64,000 nucleotides of DNA from Nipponacmea schrenckii (lineage: Eukaryota; Mollusca; Gastropoda; Lottiidae): the NCBI GenBank assembly GCA_030562195.1, contig CM060200.1, positions 7,068,001 to 7,132,000 on the forward strand, given 5' to 3'. The notes below the pieces were generated by a model. That model was not told where the DNA came from and searched no databases. It saw only the letters and a program-made list of their open reading frames with translations. Positions 1-12,611 of the stretch are shown one piece after another (position 1 is the stretch's first letter; each line of letters begins with the position of its first letter). The position numbers and the translations under genes were made by a program.

Positions 1-118
1 TGAAGTAGGTACAGATGAGTAGACTGAAGTAAAACTCCATTCATTTCATTTTGCTTATTGAGGTAGGTACAGATGAGTAGACTGAAGTAAAACTCCATTC
101 ATTTCATTTTGCTTATTG
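1..118. repeat. 58-bp direct duplication carrying a SINE tail-like sequence
   Basis: Two nearly identical copies of a 58-bp unit lie head to tail. Each carries GTAAAACTCCATTCATTTCA, which is also the 3' end of the complete tRNA-derived SINE at 8087-8405. I infer that this is the tail of a SINE copy, duplicated in tandem, inside or next to the intron that follows the last visible FRRS1-like exon. No head with A or B box is visible here; it may lie outside the window. Confidence 0.6.
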
Positions 119-160
119 AGGAAGAATAAATTACTGGATAAGAAAAAAAGAAACACACAC

Positions 161-3020
161 CTTTGGAGGCAGTTCCAGAAGCAATCATCAAGATACCAAG
201 AATTTCCTTGTAAATGATTGACTCTCCAATCTCCAACTGGATATTTTTGTCTCCAGACTCTACATCTTATCCGTTTTAATTCATAATTATTATTTGATCC
301 TTCTTCTTTTACAATGCCAATTTTAGGCTGAAAAAATAGTTTTTAAACTTTGCAAAAACCAAATAAGAACTCTAAGTTGAAAATAGTTAAAGAGAGAACA
401 GAATCTGACCATTACTTATCCACACCACATTATATAAAACAATTCAGCAGACATAATCAATGTGGCATTTATGAGTACAGCTCAATACCTATCCTTGATG
501 AATGGAGACAGCAAAGAGTGTCCTATACTTACATCGGGTAATCGAACATTTTTATTAGGTGAACCATAATTATAGGACATAAATACTTCAGTTCTACCAG
601 TCTGAGAATTATGTACACATTCCATAACAGAGTCATCTCCCTTTAAGTAGATACAATGAAGACATTCAATAAAATTTTACCATATGCACAACATACGTCA
701 TATTTAAAGAATTTCACTTTAATTGACAAAACACTCTACAACTATAGCTAAACCACATAAAGATTAATTGTCTTCGAATTCAATGAATGATAGTGAAAAA
801 AAAACTGATCCGCTCATAGGTTTGATTTGTAAAATAAACTTGTCATGATCATTCAAATATTTGCTATCCTAGGTATATTTCATATGGAAATAAGGCATTG
901 CTAATTGAAAGAGATTTTGCAGTCATGATGTTGGGGACACTTCTACCAGCACACTGTATTTTGAATTAGGTATTCTCATATCCCTTTTAGGATCAGTGGT
1001 TGCTATGTAGCTTAAAAAGGTCTCTGTTATAAATATTGTTATGTTGGACTATTGGAGTTTAGGTCCAGGGTATAAGGCCTATATTTTGTTACATGATGGA
1101 AATCAATACAGAATCTGAAATTGAAAAGTTAGAGTCATGTTATAAAATCAACCAAACTTACCATGTATGTATCATTAGAGAAACCAATAGCAATATATTT
1201 ATCATCTAGACCTTCAGTATAGGCTCCCATTTCAAACAGTACAATATTTTCCAAGCTTTTCCATGTAACTATATATCTACAGTATGGTTCCCAACATCCT
1301 TCTGGTACTCTATAGCAACCCTTTGTTTTACCACATTCAGCTGTATTGATAGGATCTATCATCTGTAATAAAATACTTGATAACCAAACTGTTATCCTTG
1401 AAGAACATAATATTTGTTCCGTTCAGAGCATAGTGTGCAAACCACACTTAATTCCTCCAACTTTCCCTTGGCTGTTATAACAAGGGAAATTATGATTTAT
1501 AGCGAAATATTATCTTTCTAGGACATCTCTGCCAATAACTTGTTATAGATGCTTTGTTCTCATTTCCACGAGTATATATCTAAGTGTAGTGTGATTAGTT
1601 AAATACAGGTTAATAAAACCATGTCAAAAAACGTAATCAGGATACAATGTGTGCAGAGCATCAAATAAATATAACCAGACATACAGCTAAAATAGCAAAT
1701 CATTATGATTTTCTCAGATACAGTAGGTAGTTTAAATATCAGGTTTGTTAAAAGAAAATCTAATGCTTGTTTTGGTGCAATGTTAGGCAAATCTTACCTT
1801 TTCAAACATTGGTTCATTTGTTGGTATTGGTGGTGCTCTAGGATCCCGGATGATAACAGATTTCTCACGGACCCAGTAATTCACGTTATCAACAATAAAT
1901 GATGCTCTGAATTCAATATGTCCAAGGTAATCAGTAGAAGTCCATACTAGTTTGACTGGTGATTGTATATCCTGTCTTCTTACTGTACGTAAAGCTTTCT
2001 GAAATAGGTACATTATTACATAAAGACTATTCTGATAATAACAAAATATACTATTTTTTAAAAATTATGACCTTGAGTCATTACAAAATGTCTTAATTAT
2101 GAAATGTAGAGATACATTTGATATCAAACGCAGATGAAGTTTTAAACATGTATATCATATGCTGAAGGAATTATGATAATTGCATGTAAAATGAGGCAGA
2201 TCAAATTTTAATACACAAGAATCACAAGACGTTAAATTCTTTTTAGACATCAATAGCTATTTTGATGACATTTCGATACATTTGATGTCCACTTCTCATT
2301 CACATTAGATGTCATGTAAAAACAACTTACACCATGGGGACTTAAACAATCCTCCACAACGTCAAGTGATCCCAAGAGAGTAAACATTCCAATAGCTTCT
2401 TTAGTATTTAATCTTTTATCAACACGATAAGCTATCACCATAAATGCTTTAAAAGCATTGCCAGTTTCAGCTGTCAAATTCACTGAAATTATAAATCAAG
2501 ATGGTAAGATTTAGGATTATTTGAAAGGATATCAGATAACAAAGTCTGTTTAGAGATGGTTTTCTCTATTTTGTTATGCAATGATTAACACTGCACACAC
2601 ATGACAGGAATGTTACCAATAGATTAAATAGTACCGGTAGGCCTAAGAAATCATTTTTCATGTGCTTTTTATATTTTTAAATGTTTGAAATAGAATAATA
2701 GGCCTAAACTATCCGTCTCAAATACAATTTGGTAAAAAAATGATTTATTGAGAATAAACTAGTACCATATGAACATATTCAAGGACTTAAAAAATAAAAA
2801 ATGGCTACTTACATTGTACTTCCTCTCCTGGATTATAAACACGTTTATTTACTACAATATGAAAAGGTGAAGGAATACGTTGTGGTTCCGAGGTTAAAGG
2901 TGCATTATCAGGATGTAAATCACTACATCTACAACAATTAGTAGATGACAATAAAGGATTATAGCCAATAGCTAACTGAGCCATCAGGGACACAGCCAAC
3001 AAAATGACTGCTACTTTCAT
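161..3020 (-). CDS. Reeler + DOMON protein, FRRS1 (ferric-chelate reductase 1)-like, partial
   Basis: Six exons on the minus strand: 2813-3020 (start ATG at 3020), 2331-2482, 1798-1998, 1162-1362, 533-640 and 161-327. All have AG/GT borders and compatible phases, giving about 345 residues before the gene leaves the window. A signal peptide (MKVAVILLAVSLMAQLAIG) precedes a cysteine-containing reeler domain (about residues 25-165, with YNPGEEVQ, FKAFMVIAYR and HIEFRASF). A DOMON domain follows (about 190-340, with the characteristic GFSNDTYMGDDSV). In FRRS1 proteins a cytochrome b561 membrane module follows; it would lie left of position 1, so full FRRS1 identity is inferred and a shorter secreted reeler-DOMON protein is possible. 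An in-frame TTG-initiated extension to 3044 exists, but ATG 3020 opens directly on the signal peptide. The 161-327 exon changes frame near 189. A likely leader-exon acceptor lies at 3053. Confidence 0.75.
180..200 (-). other. One-base frame break in the last visible FRRS1-like exon
   Basis: Read on the minus strand, the exon encodes the DOMON end in one frame up to NSWYL and then continues as MIASGTASK in the next frame. Removing one base (the C at about 189 on the plus strand) joins the two halves into a typical DOMON C-terminal strand (family pattern YL..A.G.A). Both splice borders of the exon are intact. It is either an assembly or read error or a genuine disabling indel; the sequence alone cannot decide. 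Confidence 0.65.
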
Positions 3021-3059
3021 TTTGGTCCTTCTTTCTTCTGCCAACTACTTCTACTGAAA

Positions 3060-4600
3060 GTAAATATAAATATATTGATAAACAACAAGATATCAGACTC
3101 ATAAGATCAATTGAAAAGAATCACATTTCAGAAACTGAAACCACAAAAAGCAAAAATCAAAAGAATCTAAGAACTGGCAATTACACAAATATTCCAAAGT
3201 TGGCTTCTATTCTGTGTAGTGTATATCATTGACAATGAGGATGATAATCTACTAGTACATAAACCACAACAAGAAAACAGATACATTCTATTAGTTTGGT
3301 ACCTTTCAATTAATGAAGTTGGTTCTATAACACAACTGTAGTGTAAAAAGACCAGACTACCAGATAATGATAATTACCGGTATATTGAATAATTGATCAA
3401 ATCTGACTCATCACAAACTCTCTCTTCAACAAATTATTTCTTTTTAAATATAATTTTTAAATATAGTTCTAAACATTTCCTTACTCATTTTATGAAATCT
3501 TATAACTGAAATTAGCAAAATGTGTACCTGAGCATATCTGAAAATTGTCAACTTTTAAATGCCAAAAGTATTCTAAAATGTGCATAAAACATTATGTAAA
3601 CATTTTAAGTTTGTTTTTGTTTTTGTCAGGTGTAAGAAATCTATGCATTTAAAACAAAATAAACACATATAACTCCTACATATTCTTAATGGTACCAACT
3701 AATAATATTGGACCATTTAAAAAGCCCAACACCAAAACCTAGATTGACAAGCTGCTAATAAGTTAATTAGCTCTTGTAAAACCAATTAAGTTTGATAAAA
3801 TTAATACGTATATGTAAATAAGACGCTGTCTACCCTTATTAATGAAGCTAATAAAAACATTGGCCTTCTCCTCTGAATAATTCCAAATACTAAATAGACT
3901 TATTACATCAAATGGTAAAATCACTATTTATTTAATTATACAAAATAAAGCTAGTTTCATAGTTGATATTTCAAATCACTTTAATTTATAGTGACTTTTA
4001 AAAATGAAATACAATGGAGTTTTACAACCTTCTTTTTCCCTGATTTGATTAATGAAGATAGGAAAATAATCATAAAGTGTGGAATGTAGGCAATTTTGCC
4101 AATTTGATTTTCAATTGACGTAGAATCTAAAACATGCACAAAGCTACACATGAATAAGTAAACTATTGTTAAAAAAAATTAACCAAAATAGATTAAGGTA
4201 GGATATATATGCATCCCATCCTACATTTTTAAACAATTAAACACTATGGTATATGTATAAATTATTATAAAGCGTAGGAAGTAACTTATACCACTATTTA
4301 TATCATATTGTATTAGATGTACTGAATTTCCTTATGTCAATACAGTGACATGTACCCTGGTTTCTCTACTGCTGGCCTACAATCTTTCCTTAATTCTAGA
4401 AAAGCTCAGATTGTGACCAAACTGACCAAAAACATCAAAGGACACAAAATTTGATGCACACTGACAATACAAACTGGATGTTTAAAATGGGCTGGACAGG
4501 AAATAGACAAGGCATAAATGGAGGTTATAAGTGTCCCTAAAACATGTTCATATACAAGAAAACCACTTCTAAATTGATAATGATAATACCAGTATCAATA
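3060..4600. other. AT-rich non-coding stretch upstream of the FRRS1-like gene
   Basis: No conserved coding potential is seen on either strand. It begins just upstream of the splice acceptor (3053) that precedes the FRRS1-like start codon, so the first part is probably the 5' UTR intron of that gene. No leader exon could be placed. Confidence 0.4.
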
Positions 4601-4609
4601 GGAATTTTT

Positions 4610-4885
4610 AAAGATACCAATAAAATTAATAATGGTATCAATAGAATTAATAATGGCATCAATAGAATTAATAATGGCATCAATAGAATTAATAATGGCA
4701 TCAATAGAACTATTATGGCATCAATAGAACTATTAATGGCATCAATAGAACTATTAATGGCATCAATAGAACTATTAATGGCATCAATAGAACTATCAAT
4801 GGCATCAATAGAACTATTAATGGAATCAATAGGAACTTAAAAGAGTTTGATAGAACCATTAATGGTATTATCAATAGAAAATTGT
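4610..4885. repeat. 21-bp minisatellite (about 12 copies)
   Basis: Tandem units of 21 bp built on ATGGCATCAATAGAA followed by CTATTA or TTAATA. The first copies carry the TTAATA variant and the later ones CTATTA, so the array has two subfamilies. The period is a multiple of three, so it stays open in several frames on both strands; those frames are repeat artefacts, not genes. Confidence 0.9.
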
Positions 4886-5159
4886 TATCACTAAATACAG
4901 AAAATGCAAAAATGCTATGAAATACCTGACCCACTTATCTATATGTCAATAAAAATAACAAGTTTATCAAGTTATCAAATATGTTATACACATGTCAAAC
5001 TTGAAATACTGCAAATTTCATATTCAAAAACATTTTTAATGTCTTTGTAATCAAAAAACAATTTTTCTTTTTACAGAACATTTCAATTTTTTTAACATTA
5101 AATTTCCTTTCAATCTACATTTATTATCAAGAACTTTCATAACGAAATTGAGCTTTCTA

Positions 5160-5690
5160 TATTACTAAAAAATGAGCTATATAACTACGAAAATGACCTA
5201 TATTACTACGAAAATGAGCTGAAAAGCTACGAAAATGAGCTATATTATTATGAAAATGAGCTATAGTATTATGAAAATGAGCTATAAAGCTATGAAAATG
5301 AGCTATGAAAATGAGCTATAAAGCTACGAAAATGAGCTATATTACTACAAAAATGAGCTATTTTACTACGAAAATGAGCTATATAACTACAAAAATGAGC
5401 TATATAACTAAGAAAATGAGCTATATTACTATGAAAATGAGCTATATTACTATGAAAATGAGCTATAAAGCTAGGAAAATGAGCTATATTACTACGAAAA
5501 TGAGCCTATATTATTACTACGAAAATGAGCTATAAAGCTAGGAAAATGAGCTTATTCCTTGAAAATGAGCTTTAATTACTGAAAATGAGCTATATTATTA
5601 CTGAGCTATAAATGAACTATTACTACGAAAACTGAGCTTTATTACATGAAAATGAGCTATATTACTACGAAAATGACTATATTATGTACT
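5160..5690. repeat. 21-bp minisatellite based on GAAAATGAGCTATA (about 25 copies)
   Basis: Imperfect tandem copies of a roughly 21-bp unit (GAAAATGAGCTATATTACTA plus C), with frequent internal variants such as GCTATAAAGCTA and some shortened units at the right end. The open frame it produces encodes only a low-complexity Y/E/N/L or K/M/S/Y repeat and is judged non-coding. It is separate from the 4610-4885 array, though the period is the same. Confidence 0.9.
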
Positions 5691-5699
5691 ACATTTTAC

Positions 5700-8075
5700 A
5701 AATAATAAAGTTAACAAACTAGTTATATCCTCTAAAAATAGAAAGTTATCTAAAGTACTTATTCTTTTACAATACTGGTATAAAGAACTCAACCAAAACT
5801 CAAGACTCTTATTTGAAACATAAGCTTTACCTGCTGCTGAAGTGAATATTGAACATTTTACAAACTTAAGTTCAAAGGAAATAATATCTTTAAAAATAGA
5901 AAGTTAGTCTAAGTGCTTATTTGTGAGGCAACTAAGTCATGTTTCTATCACCTGTATCTTATTGAAAGGTTGCCAAATGACAGATATTACACATAATAGG
6001 GGAGAGGTCATCTGTAATGAATTATGACAAACAGAGAATTTGGATGATTCTATATTTTCATTTGGTCTATATTGCTCAAGAGTGAATTCCATGATTTGTT
6101 TATGTGTAGAGAGGTAGACTTAAATTTCATAGTTTTTAATATATCGTGTAAGTTTTGAAAAATAATATTGTTAGCGCATACATAAATAAATACTTATATC
6201 TATAAAGGAATTTCCTTTTGCAGCCATTCATCCATCCATCTTATCAATATAAATAGTGTGAGACTAAAAGGCATTTCCTCAATACCAAATATGAGTTCAG
6301 ACAAAAAAAAAACTGTATCTCTTTTATACATAGATAAATTCAGTCTCTGGAAAGAATTGTGTTTAATTTAAATCAAATTTTACTTCAATAGAATGTGAAA
6401 TTTATAAGGGGATTTAAGAGATATAAGCTTAATGTTGCTCTACAGTTTTTGTATTGACCACTATTCTAACAGTGAAAATGTTTTGTTATTGCCAAAATGA
6501 AGTACAGTAAAGTACAATGGACCAATGAAATAGTTTATGTATCAAAGCAAATGTCCATCTGTTAAAAATAAACCATCAATGGAATTTGAGATCATTTCAA
6601 GATAAAACATTAGAAACACTCTTTCTAGCTGTACATTAAACAACCATCACACTTTCCATTCCTCCCAAAATACACAGAGAATTCTATTAATAGAACATTC
6701 CTTCCACTTGGATCCTATCTCTCAAACCTTATAAAAAATTCCACCAAACACAAGTCTGTTACTTCTTCAATTCCATACCTTATTCTTACCTTTAATCTGT
6801 CAATCCCTTATAATCCACTTAAAAAAACTACTAATATATCCTATTCACACACTCAAACCATTTACCCAGCCACCATACTAGCAATGTATAGGGTTTCACT
6901 CCCATATAAGGCACAGCGACCTTTCAACTTTGACATATAAGTGACCTAGTGAATCAGACCCTCCCACCTAGTGTTTGTTAGAACTGGTAAAGTGAGTGTA
7001 TATAGTAAGTACTATATAACTGACAGTTACCTTACACTCCCTTTACCTACCTACATCAAACAAATATTCACCAGACACACTTTTTATTTAAAGGCCATTG
7101 AAAAAATGATGCACCTGTTTTGTTTTCATGCTTCAAATTGACTACACTCACGATTTTAGACTGCTGAATGGTAAAAGTTAAATGATGGCAGTTATAAAAC
7201 CTAAATTTTATGTCAAAACTTGAATATGACTTAGAAAATCTAATGACTAGCAACTTATATGAATTTGACTATTGACTTTCATGAGGGTAAAAGGTAAAAA
7301 GTTCTATTTAACTTGAAATCACTTTTGGAGAGTCCACTAATTCAACAATCATTTGTAACAAAATGAATATACTGCTGATTAAATAATCAATTTGTTTTAA
7401 TGTTAATCTATTAGTTATGAATTGAATAAGCTTAAAGGGACAAGTTTGCCATTTGTTTGACCAAAAATACCTAAGTCTTAGAAACAATAATCTTTATCTA
7501 AGCTATAAATCACATCAGTTATAAAATTGACAGATCACTGTTAAATTTTTGAAATTGGAAGTTAAAATGACTATCTTTTCTCAATAAGTTAATAAAAAGC
7601 CTGGAAGTATACTTGATGGAATAGTGATTTCAAGTTGTTTTTTGTAGTTCTGCAGTCCAAATCTAACCACCGAAACTATAGGTTTTTGAGGAAAAAAGTT
7701 ATTTTTAATCTTTCAACTGCTAGTTTCTCAATTTGGATAAAAATCAAACATCAAATTTACATGTTAATCATCTTCCAATTAAAAATTCAGGCTAATCCCT
7801 GACTGACCTAATTTAGACTTGAGATTTGCGAAGTTGTACATAAGGTATGTAACCCCCTACAATAACTAGATATAGTTGAATGGATAACAGGCGTTACTGA
7901 CAATATATATCTGTTTTTGAATTGATAATGATAAAATTATGTATCTAGGTCACTGTCTGTAATAAAACAGTTCATCCCAAATAATACACTTTGTTAATTC
8001 ACAATAGATCACAACTGAACTATCCTTACATATTTATATACATATTGGTCTACTTTCTTAGTCTATACCACTTTC
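5700..8075. other. Non-coding, nothing recognised
   Basis: AT-rich sequence with short spurious frames only. No domain, splice-bounded exon, tRNA or clear repeat was recognised on either strand. Confidence 0.4.
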
Positions 8076-8416
8076 TAGTAAAAAAAGGAGCTGTGGTGGC
8101 TCAGTGGGTTAGAAGCTTGCCCACTAACCCGAAGGACCCAGGTTCAATCCAGGCAAAGGTCGAGATTAAACTTTGGATTTATCAGCTCGGTTTCCCCTTG
8201 TCAGTGATGCAGGTCGGAGGGACTGACATGGAAAAAGCGTCTATTCGTTTGAATGGGACAATAAACCGAGGCCCTGTGTGCTATAGGCTGGATATCGAAA
8301 AAAGGCTAATGCCGCTATCCTGGCAAAATTTCCCTCATAGCACACTGCATGGCATCCATCAGCCCAAAAGGTAGAAAAGTAGGACGTAAAACTCCATTCA
8401 TTTCATAGTAAAAAAG
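8076..8416 (+). mobile_element. Complete tRNA-derived SINE with target-site duplication
   Basis: The element body is 8087-8405. The head carries a Pol III A box (TGGCTCAGTGG, 8097-8107) and a B box (GGTTCAATCC, 8141-8150) spaced as in a tRNA gene, although the rest does not fold as a functional tRNA. The tail ends in GTAAAACTCCATTCATTTCA, shared with the 1-118 repeat. It is bounded by TAGTAAAAA on both sides (8076-8085 and 8406-8415), a typical LINE-mobilised target-site duplication. A 127-codon open frame through the element is coincidental. The internal GGCCCTGTGTGCT block recurs in the element near 44280, suggesting a related SINE. Confidence 0.88.
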
Positions 8417-8419
8417 AAT

Positions 8420-9590
8420 TGAAAAGAATGAGGAAATAAACTTGTAGTAACATTATTAAGCTTAATCATGAGACTAATGCATAGTAGGAGAATGTGAACA
8501 TTTTAAATATTTGTTATAAGTTATCAACCAACAGAGCTCAATATCAATATAGATCAGTGTTGAATAATGTCAATTATCATGCCATGATAATAATGATGCA
8601 TAACAGAGCTATGATATGATATTTTTAAAGACATGAAGCAACTCATTTGTTCTCCAAAACTTAAATGATTTTTTCGATTAAAAAAATAACAAATAATTCT
8701 TTGTCAATAAATTGTCAAAAGATTGCTGATGCACTAACATTACAGCATTCAGCAAGCTCAAAATAGCTCTAATCAAAATATCATGCCTACTATCACATGG
8801 AGGGTGGGCCTATCCCACTACAAACTATATACACTCATTTTCATTTTAGACATATATATTTAATTATTGTACGTCATATTAAGTATGCATTTCAATAATG
8901 GTACCTATTGTATCGCTATGGCCTCATATTTTCCTACGTATATTCCTTCTAGACCTAAGCTTATATATTTATTAAACATTTTTTGACCCACCCAGTGCAT
9001 CGAGCAGCCTAATCTCAATATGATACTAGATACCGGTACTTCTACAAAGGTAGGACCATGTATCACTTGATTAGAAAACAACATCTCTCATCTTCCACTT
9101 GACTTATCTCAGAGAATTAGGTTAGATAATCTAGTAATTATCTTCTAGGATGCCTTATATTAGGCTTAGGCCTACATTCGGACCAACTTCTGCACACTAA
9201 ATTTGCATATATTTCAAGGCCTATGCCAAAGGTAGGCCATTACAGTTAGGGATATACAACAGGCTACCATATCATATACAAGTACTAGTAGTAAATGAAT
9301 ATTGGTGATACCCCAATACTTCTGGTGATAATAGGGTAGGCCTAGGCCCTACTTGTCCACTACCTGTCAACTCTCACGCATTTTGCGTGAGTTTTACGCT
9401 TTATTGACAAATGTCACGCTCTCATGCCGCCAATGAATCATCTCACGCTTATCGTATGGCACTTAATTAAAAAGCCCATGAATTTGCATTCAAGTTTATA
9501 AAACTTGAACATCTCAATGAACGAAGTACCGGTACTAAAACGATATCTTTCCGAATGATTCAGCTCTAAAAATGCTAATATTTTTTTTCG
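8420..9590. other. Non-coding with a short hairpin at 9374-9392
   Basis: No gene is recognised. A small perfect inverted repeat (CTCACGCA-TTT-TGCGTGAG) lies at about 9374-9392, followed by further CACGC repeats at 9415-9450, which look like part of a degenerate repeat rather than a terminator or a gene. Confidence 0.4.
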
Positions 9591-9594
9591 GAAG

Positions 9595-9735
9595 GCAGAC
9601 TTTGCCACAGTGGGCCCCCTCCAGGATCTGACCAGGGACATGGGGGACCTGGGGCCCCTGGACCCCGGCATTTCTTAATGTCTCACTCCAAACAGTCTTT
9701 AGGGGTGGACAGGTCTGCTTGTCATTAGCAGGCAA
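9595..9735. other. GC-rich island of unknown origin
   Basis: About 140 bp that is much richer in G and C than its surroundings, with runs such as GGGGCCCCTGGACCCC. It translates to a P/G-rich stretch on the minus strand but has no start, splice borders or recognisable domain. It could be a fragment of a dispersed repeat or of transferred or retroposed sequence; function unknown. Confidence 0.4.
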
Positions 9736-9759
9736 GGGTGTCAAGATTTCTTCAAATGA

Positions 9760-12160
9760 GTCTTTACATGCATTATATGCTTATGGTAAAGGTAAGTGCT
9801 TTACATAACATGAAGGAAATTATTTGACATGTCGCTAAAGAAAATAAAAATGTAGGGCTAATTAAATTCTCCCCTTCACCAAAAATAAAAAAAAATTTCG
9901 TTGTAGTCTGTATCTAAAACTTGCCTTGCCATTTTATTAGTAATCTGATATTGCTGATCATATAAATACGGTTTTTCATTAGAAAAGCAAAGTTAGATAG
10001 AAACTTACCTCTTACAATGACGCTATCAACGACCCGAGGATTAGAACCAACACTAATCTGGCAAAATTATTCCATATTATTCTTGGTGTTATTCGAATTC
10101 CTTGGCATTCAGATGAGTTACCTTTTCTTGGCTCACTTTCAAGAGAACATAATCCAGGTATGTGCAGCAAATTCCAGACCACAAAAAATCAATAAGATCA
10201 CATATGCCTACATATGGTATTCTGGATTGAAATAATGTACATTCTGAACAAAATTTAAGGGACTATGTGAAAGGGAGAAAGTTTTATTATTTGGTAAGAC
10301 ATTCCACACATTTCCTGAAGCTGCCCACTTGACATACAATAATTAGCATAGGCCTAATATGGCAGATGTTCAGAGTTAGGAAGGGAATGACTACTGTTCT
10401 AGACACCATAGTCAATAATTTGTGATGTGTGGTGCTTCTTAGTAAAGTAACAAAAATATTTTGATGATCAAATATATGAAATTACGGAACAAAAGTTGAG
10501 AGTGACATAAGAATAAGATGATGGAAGATGATAATCTTGTTTTTTTTTTTCTTAGAGATACTGTTAAGATTATTAAATTGTTTTCTAAAAATTGTAAGTG
10601 TATTGGATACACTTGATCGATTTGCACCATTCCAATATTCATTTGGTTAATATGGTTCCAAGAGTTCCACTAAAACAAAGTGTGTGATGATGTCACGGGA
10701 CAAGTGCCCTATATATGATATAACCCTATTTCAAGACAATTGACATCAGACGCTTCGTCTTTGGAATTGCAAAACTACATATCTAATTGAAAATGCAAAT
10801 CCGACTACTCTTCAAGAATGATGATGCATATAAACATAACAATATAACTTTTACTCCCAATTAAATATCACTATGGGTTCAATAATTGCCAAGACAGGCT
10901 AACATCTCAACATAGATGGTATTCGTTGACTATTACTCTACTCACAACTTGAACTTCCAAAAGAAAAATATACAGTAAAATGATAATGATATTTAATTAT
11001 GTTGTACATGAAATAATAACAATGCAATAAAATGTTATTAATTTGATAATATATAATATTAATTTACAATCTATCATGTTTAATTGACCCTATCTTATAC
11101 ATCATTGAAATCAATTTTAGAAAGATGTGTAGTCAAGCACAGATAAAATGTGCTCATCAGAAAGATTAAAAAAATAAACAGTGAACTATGTAATGAGGTA
11201 GAATAAATAGTTCTTGAACCTGCTTTAATCTAAGTAGCCCCTTAGGTATGATTTTCAACACATCCATATATTATTTTAACAAATTGATTATTTCTATCAA
11301 ACAATTTGAATTATTTCGTTAATTGAATAATAATATTGGATAAATTCCTTTACACAATCAATAATCTATTTTGTTATAACAAAATAATCAATAAAGCTAA
11401 ATGTAATTTAACATTTTAACTATCTAAAAATATTGTGAATACTTTTGTTCATATTTTTAACCTTGAAAACCGAGCATAATATTTCCTCAAATGCACTATA
11501 TATATTTATATCCAAACTTTTCAAAGCAAAAATCTATATTCATGGTTCAAAAAATAAAGAAGTAGTCTTAGTTCTACTTAAGAGCAGTTGACACTGAATG
11601 CCCATCAAGTTGTTTTATGCTTTCAAATCTTTACTTATCATGTTGTCATCTTAGACAATTATATCACTGGATTTATATTGGTATCTTTCTATATACAAGA
11701 CATAAAAATAATATTCAACAACTTTGATGGTTATTTTCTTGACAGATCAATTAATATATTGACAGCATGCTTGACATTTGTAGGATCAAATCAAAGTCAC
11801 TATAATTTTGAAACATGCTCGACAGGAATGATTTTCAATAATTGCTTTCTTTAATGTACATATATTATTACTTAATCATGACACTTGGTAAGTCTAACTG
11901 ATCAATATATTCAATAAAAACATATATATCTACAGAAATACTCTAATTTTTCTTTAACATTATTATATAATTCTATTCTTTCTTAAAAACATTTTTATAT
12001 TTTTGAATTTGTTTCTAAAAATTATTATTAAAACAAAACATTTATAATAACTAAATCTTCAAAATTTTTATATTTTCATTCATAGAATTTGTCTTACTAC
12101 AGAAAGAATTAAAAGTAATATGGCCCTCTAACTTATAAAAGCTTATCAAGAAGATAAATA
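9760..12160. other. Non-coding, very AT-rich, downstream of DNMT1
   Basis: No domain-bearing frame is seen. From about 10.9 to 12.1 kb the sequence is extremely AT-rich, as expected of intergenic DNA past the DNMT1 3' end. Confidence 0.4.
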
Positions 12161-12166
12161 GAAAAC

Positions 12167-12172
12167 TTTATT
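12167..12172 (-). terminator. Candidate DNMT1 polyadenylation signal
   Basis: TTTATT on the plus strand reads AATAAA on the minus strand, about 440 bases past the DNMT1 stop codon. In such AT-rich DNA this hexamer is frequent, so it is only a plausible candidate. Confidence 0.35.
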
Positions 12173-12611
12173 CCTTTAATATCTGTTATCAAATTTTGAA
12201 ATCTTTCCTTAGAAATAATATTGGAGTTCATTTTTCAAACTTCAGAACAAATCCATCAAAATCATATAATGTGAAACATAAGATATAGCCAGTGAATTAC
12301 AATAATCAACTGTGACAGACTACCTCAGATTTTCAAGTATAAGAAATTATCATTGAGCACTATATATGCATAAGTTTTATAAGAACTTGCTTTTCTTTAA
12401 GTCCTTAAAGATCAATTTCTGATAATCACCCAGGTCCCTCAAAAAATCTGTCAAACCTTATGTCAAGCCATAAGTGTAGTATTTCTCATTGTTATTCTTT
12501 ACACTTACAGAAGATCTTTTGAGCAACAAGGTCCAGAAAAAGAACCAAGACAAGACTGAATTCAGTATAAGTTTTGAATGCCAAAACCGCTTTGACTTAG
12601 TACTTTAGGTT

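Noticed and set aside
8090..8160. Possible tRNA gene
   Set aside because: A and B boxes are present, but no complete cloverleaf or anticodon arm; it is the SINE head.
7991..8374. 127-codon frame AVVAQWVRSLPTNPKDPGS
   Set aside because: It is a read-through of a tRNA-derived SINE.
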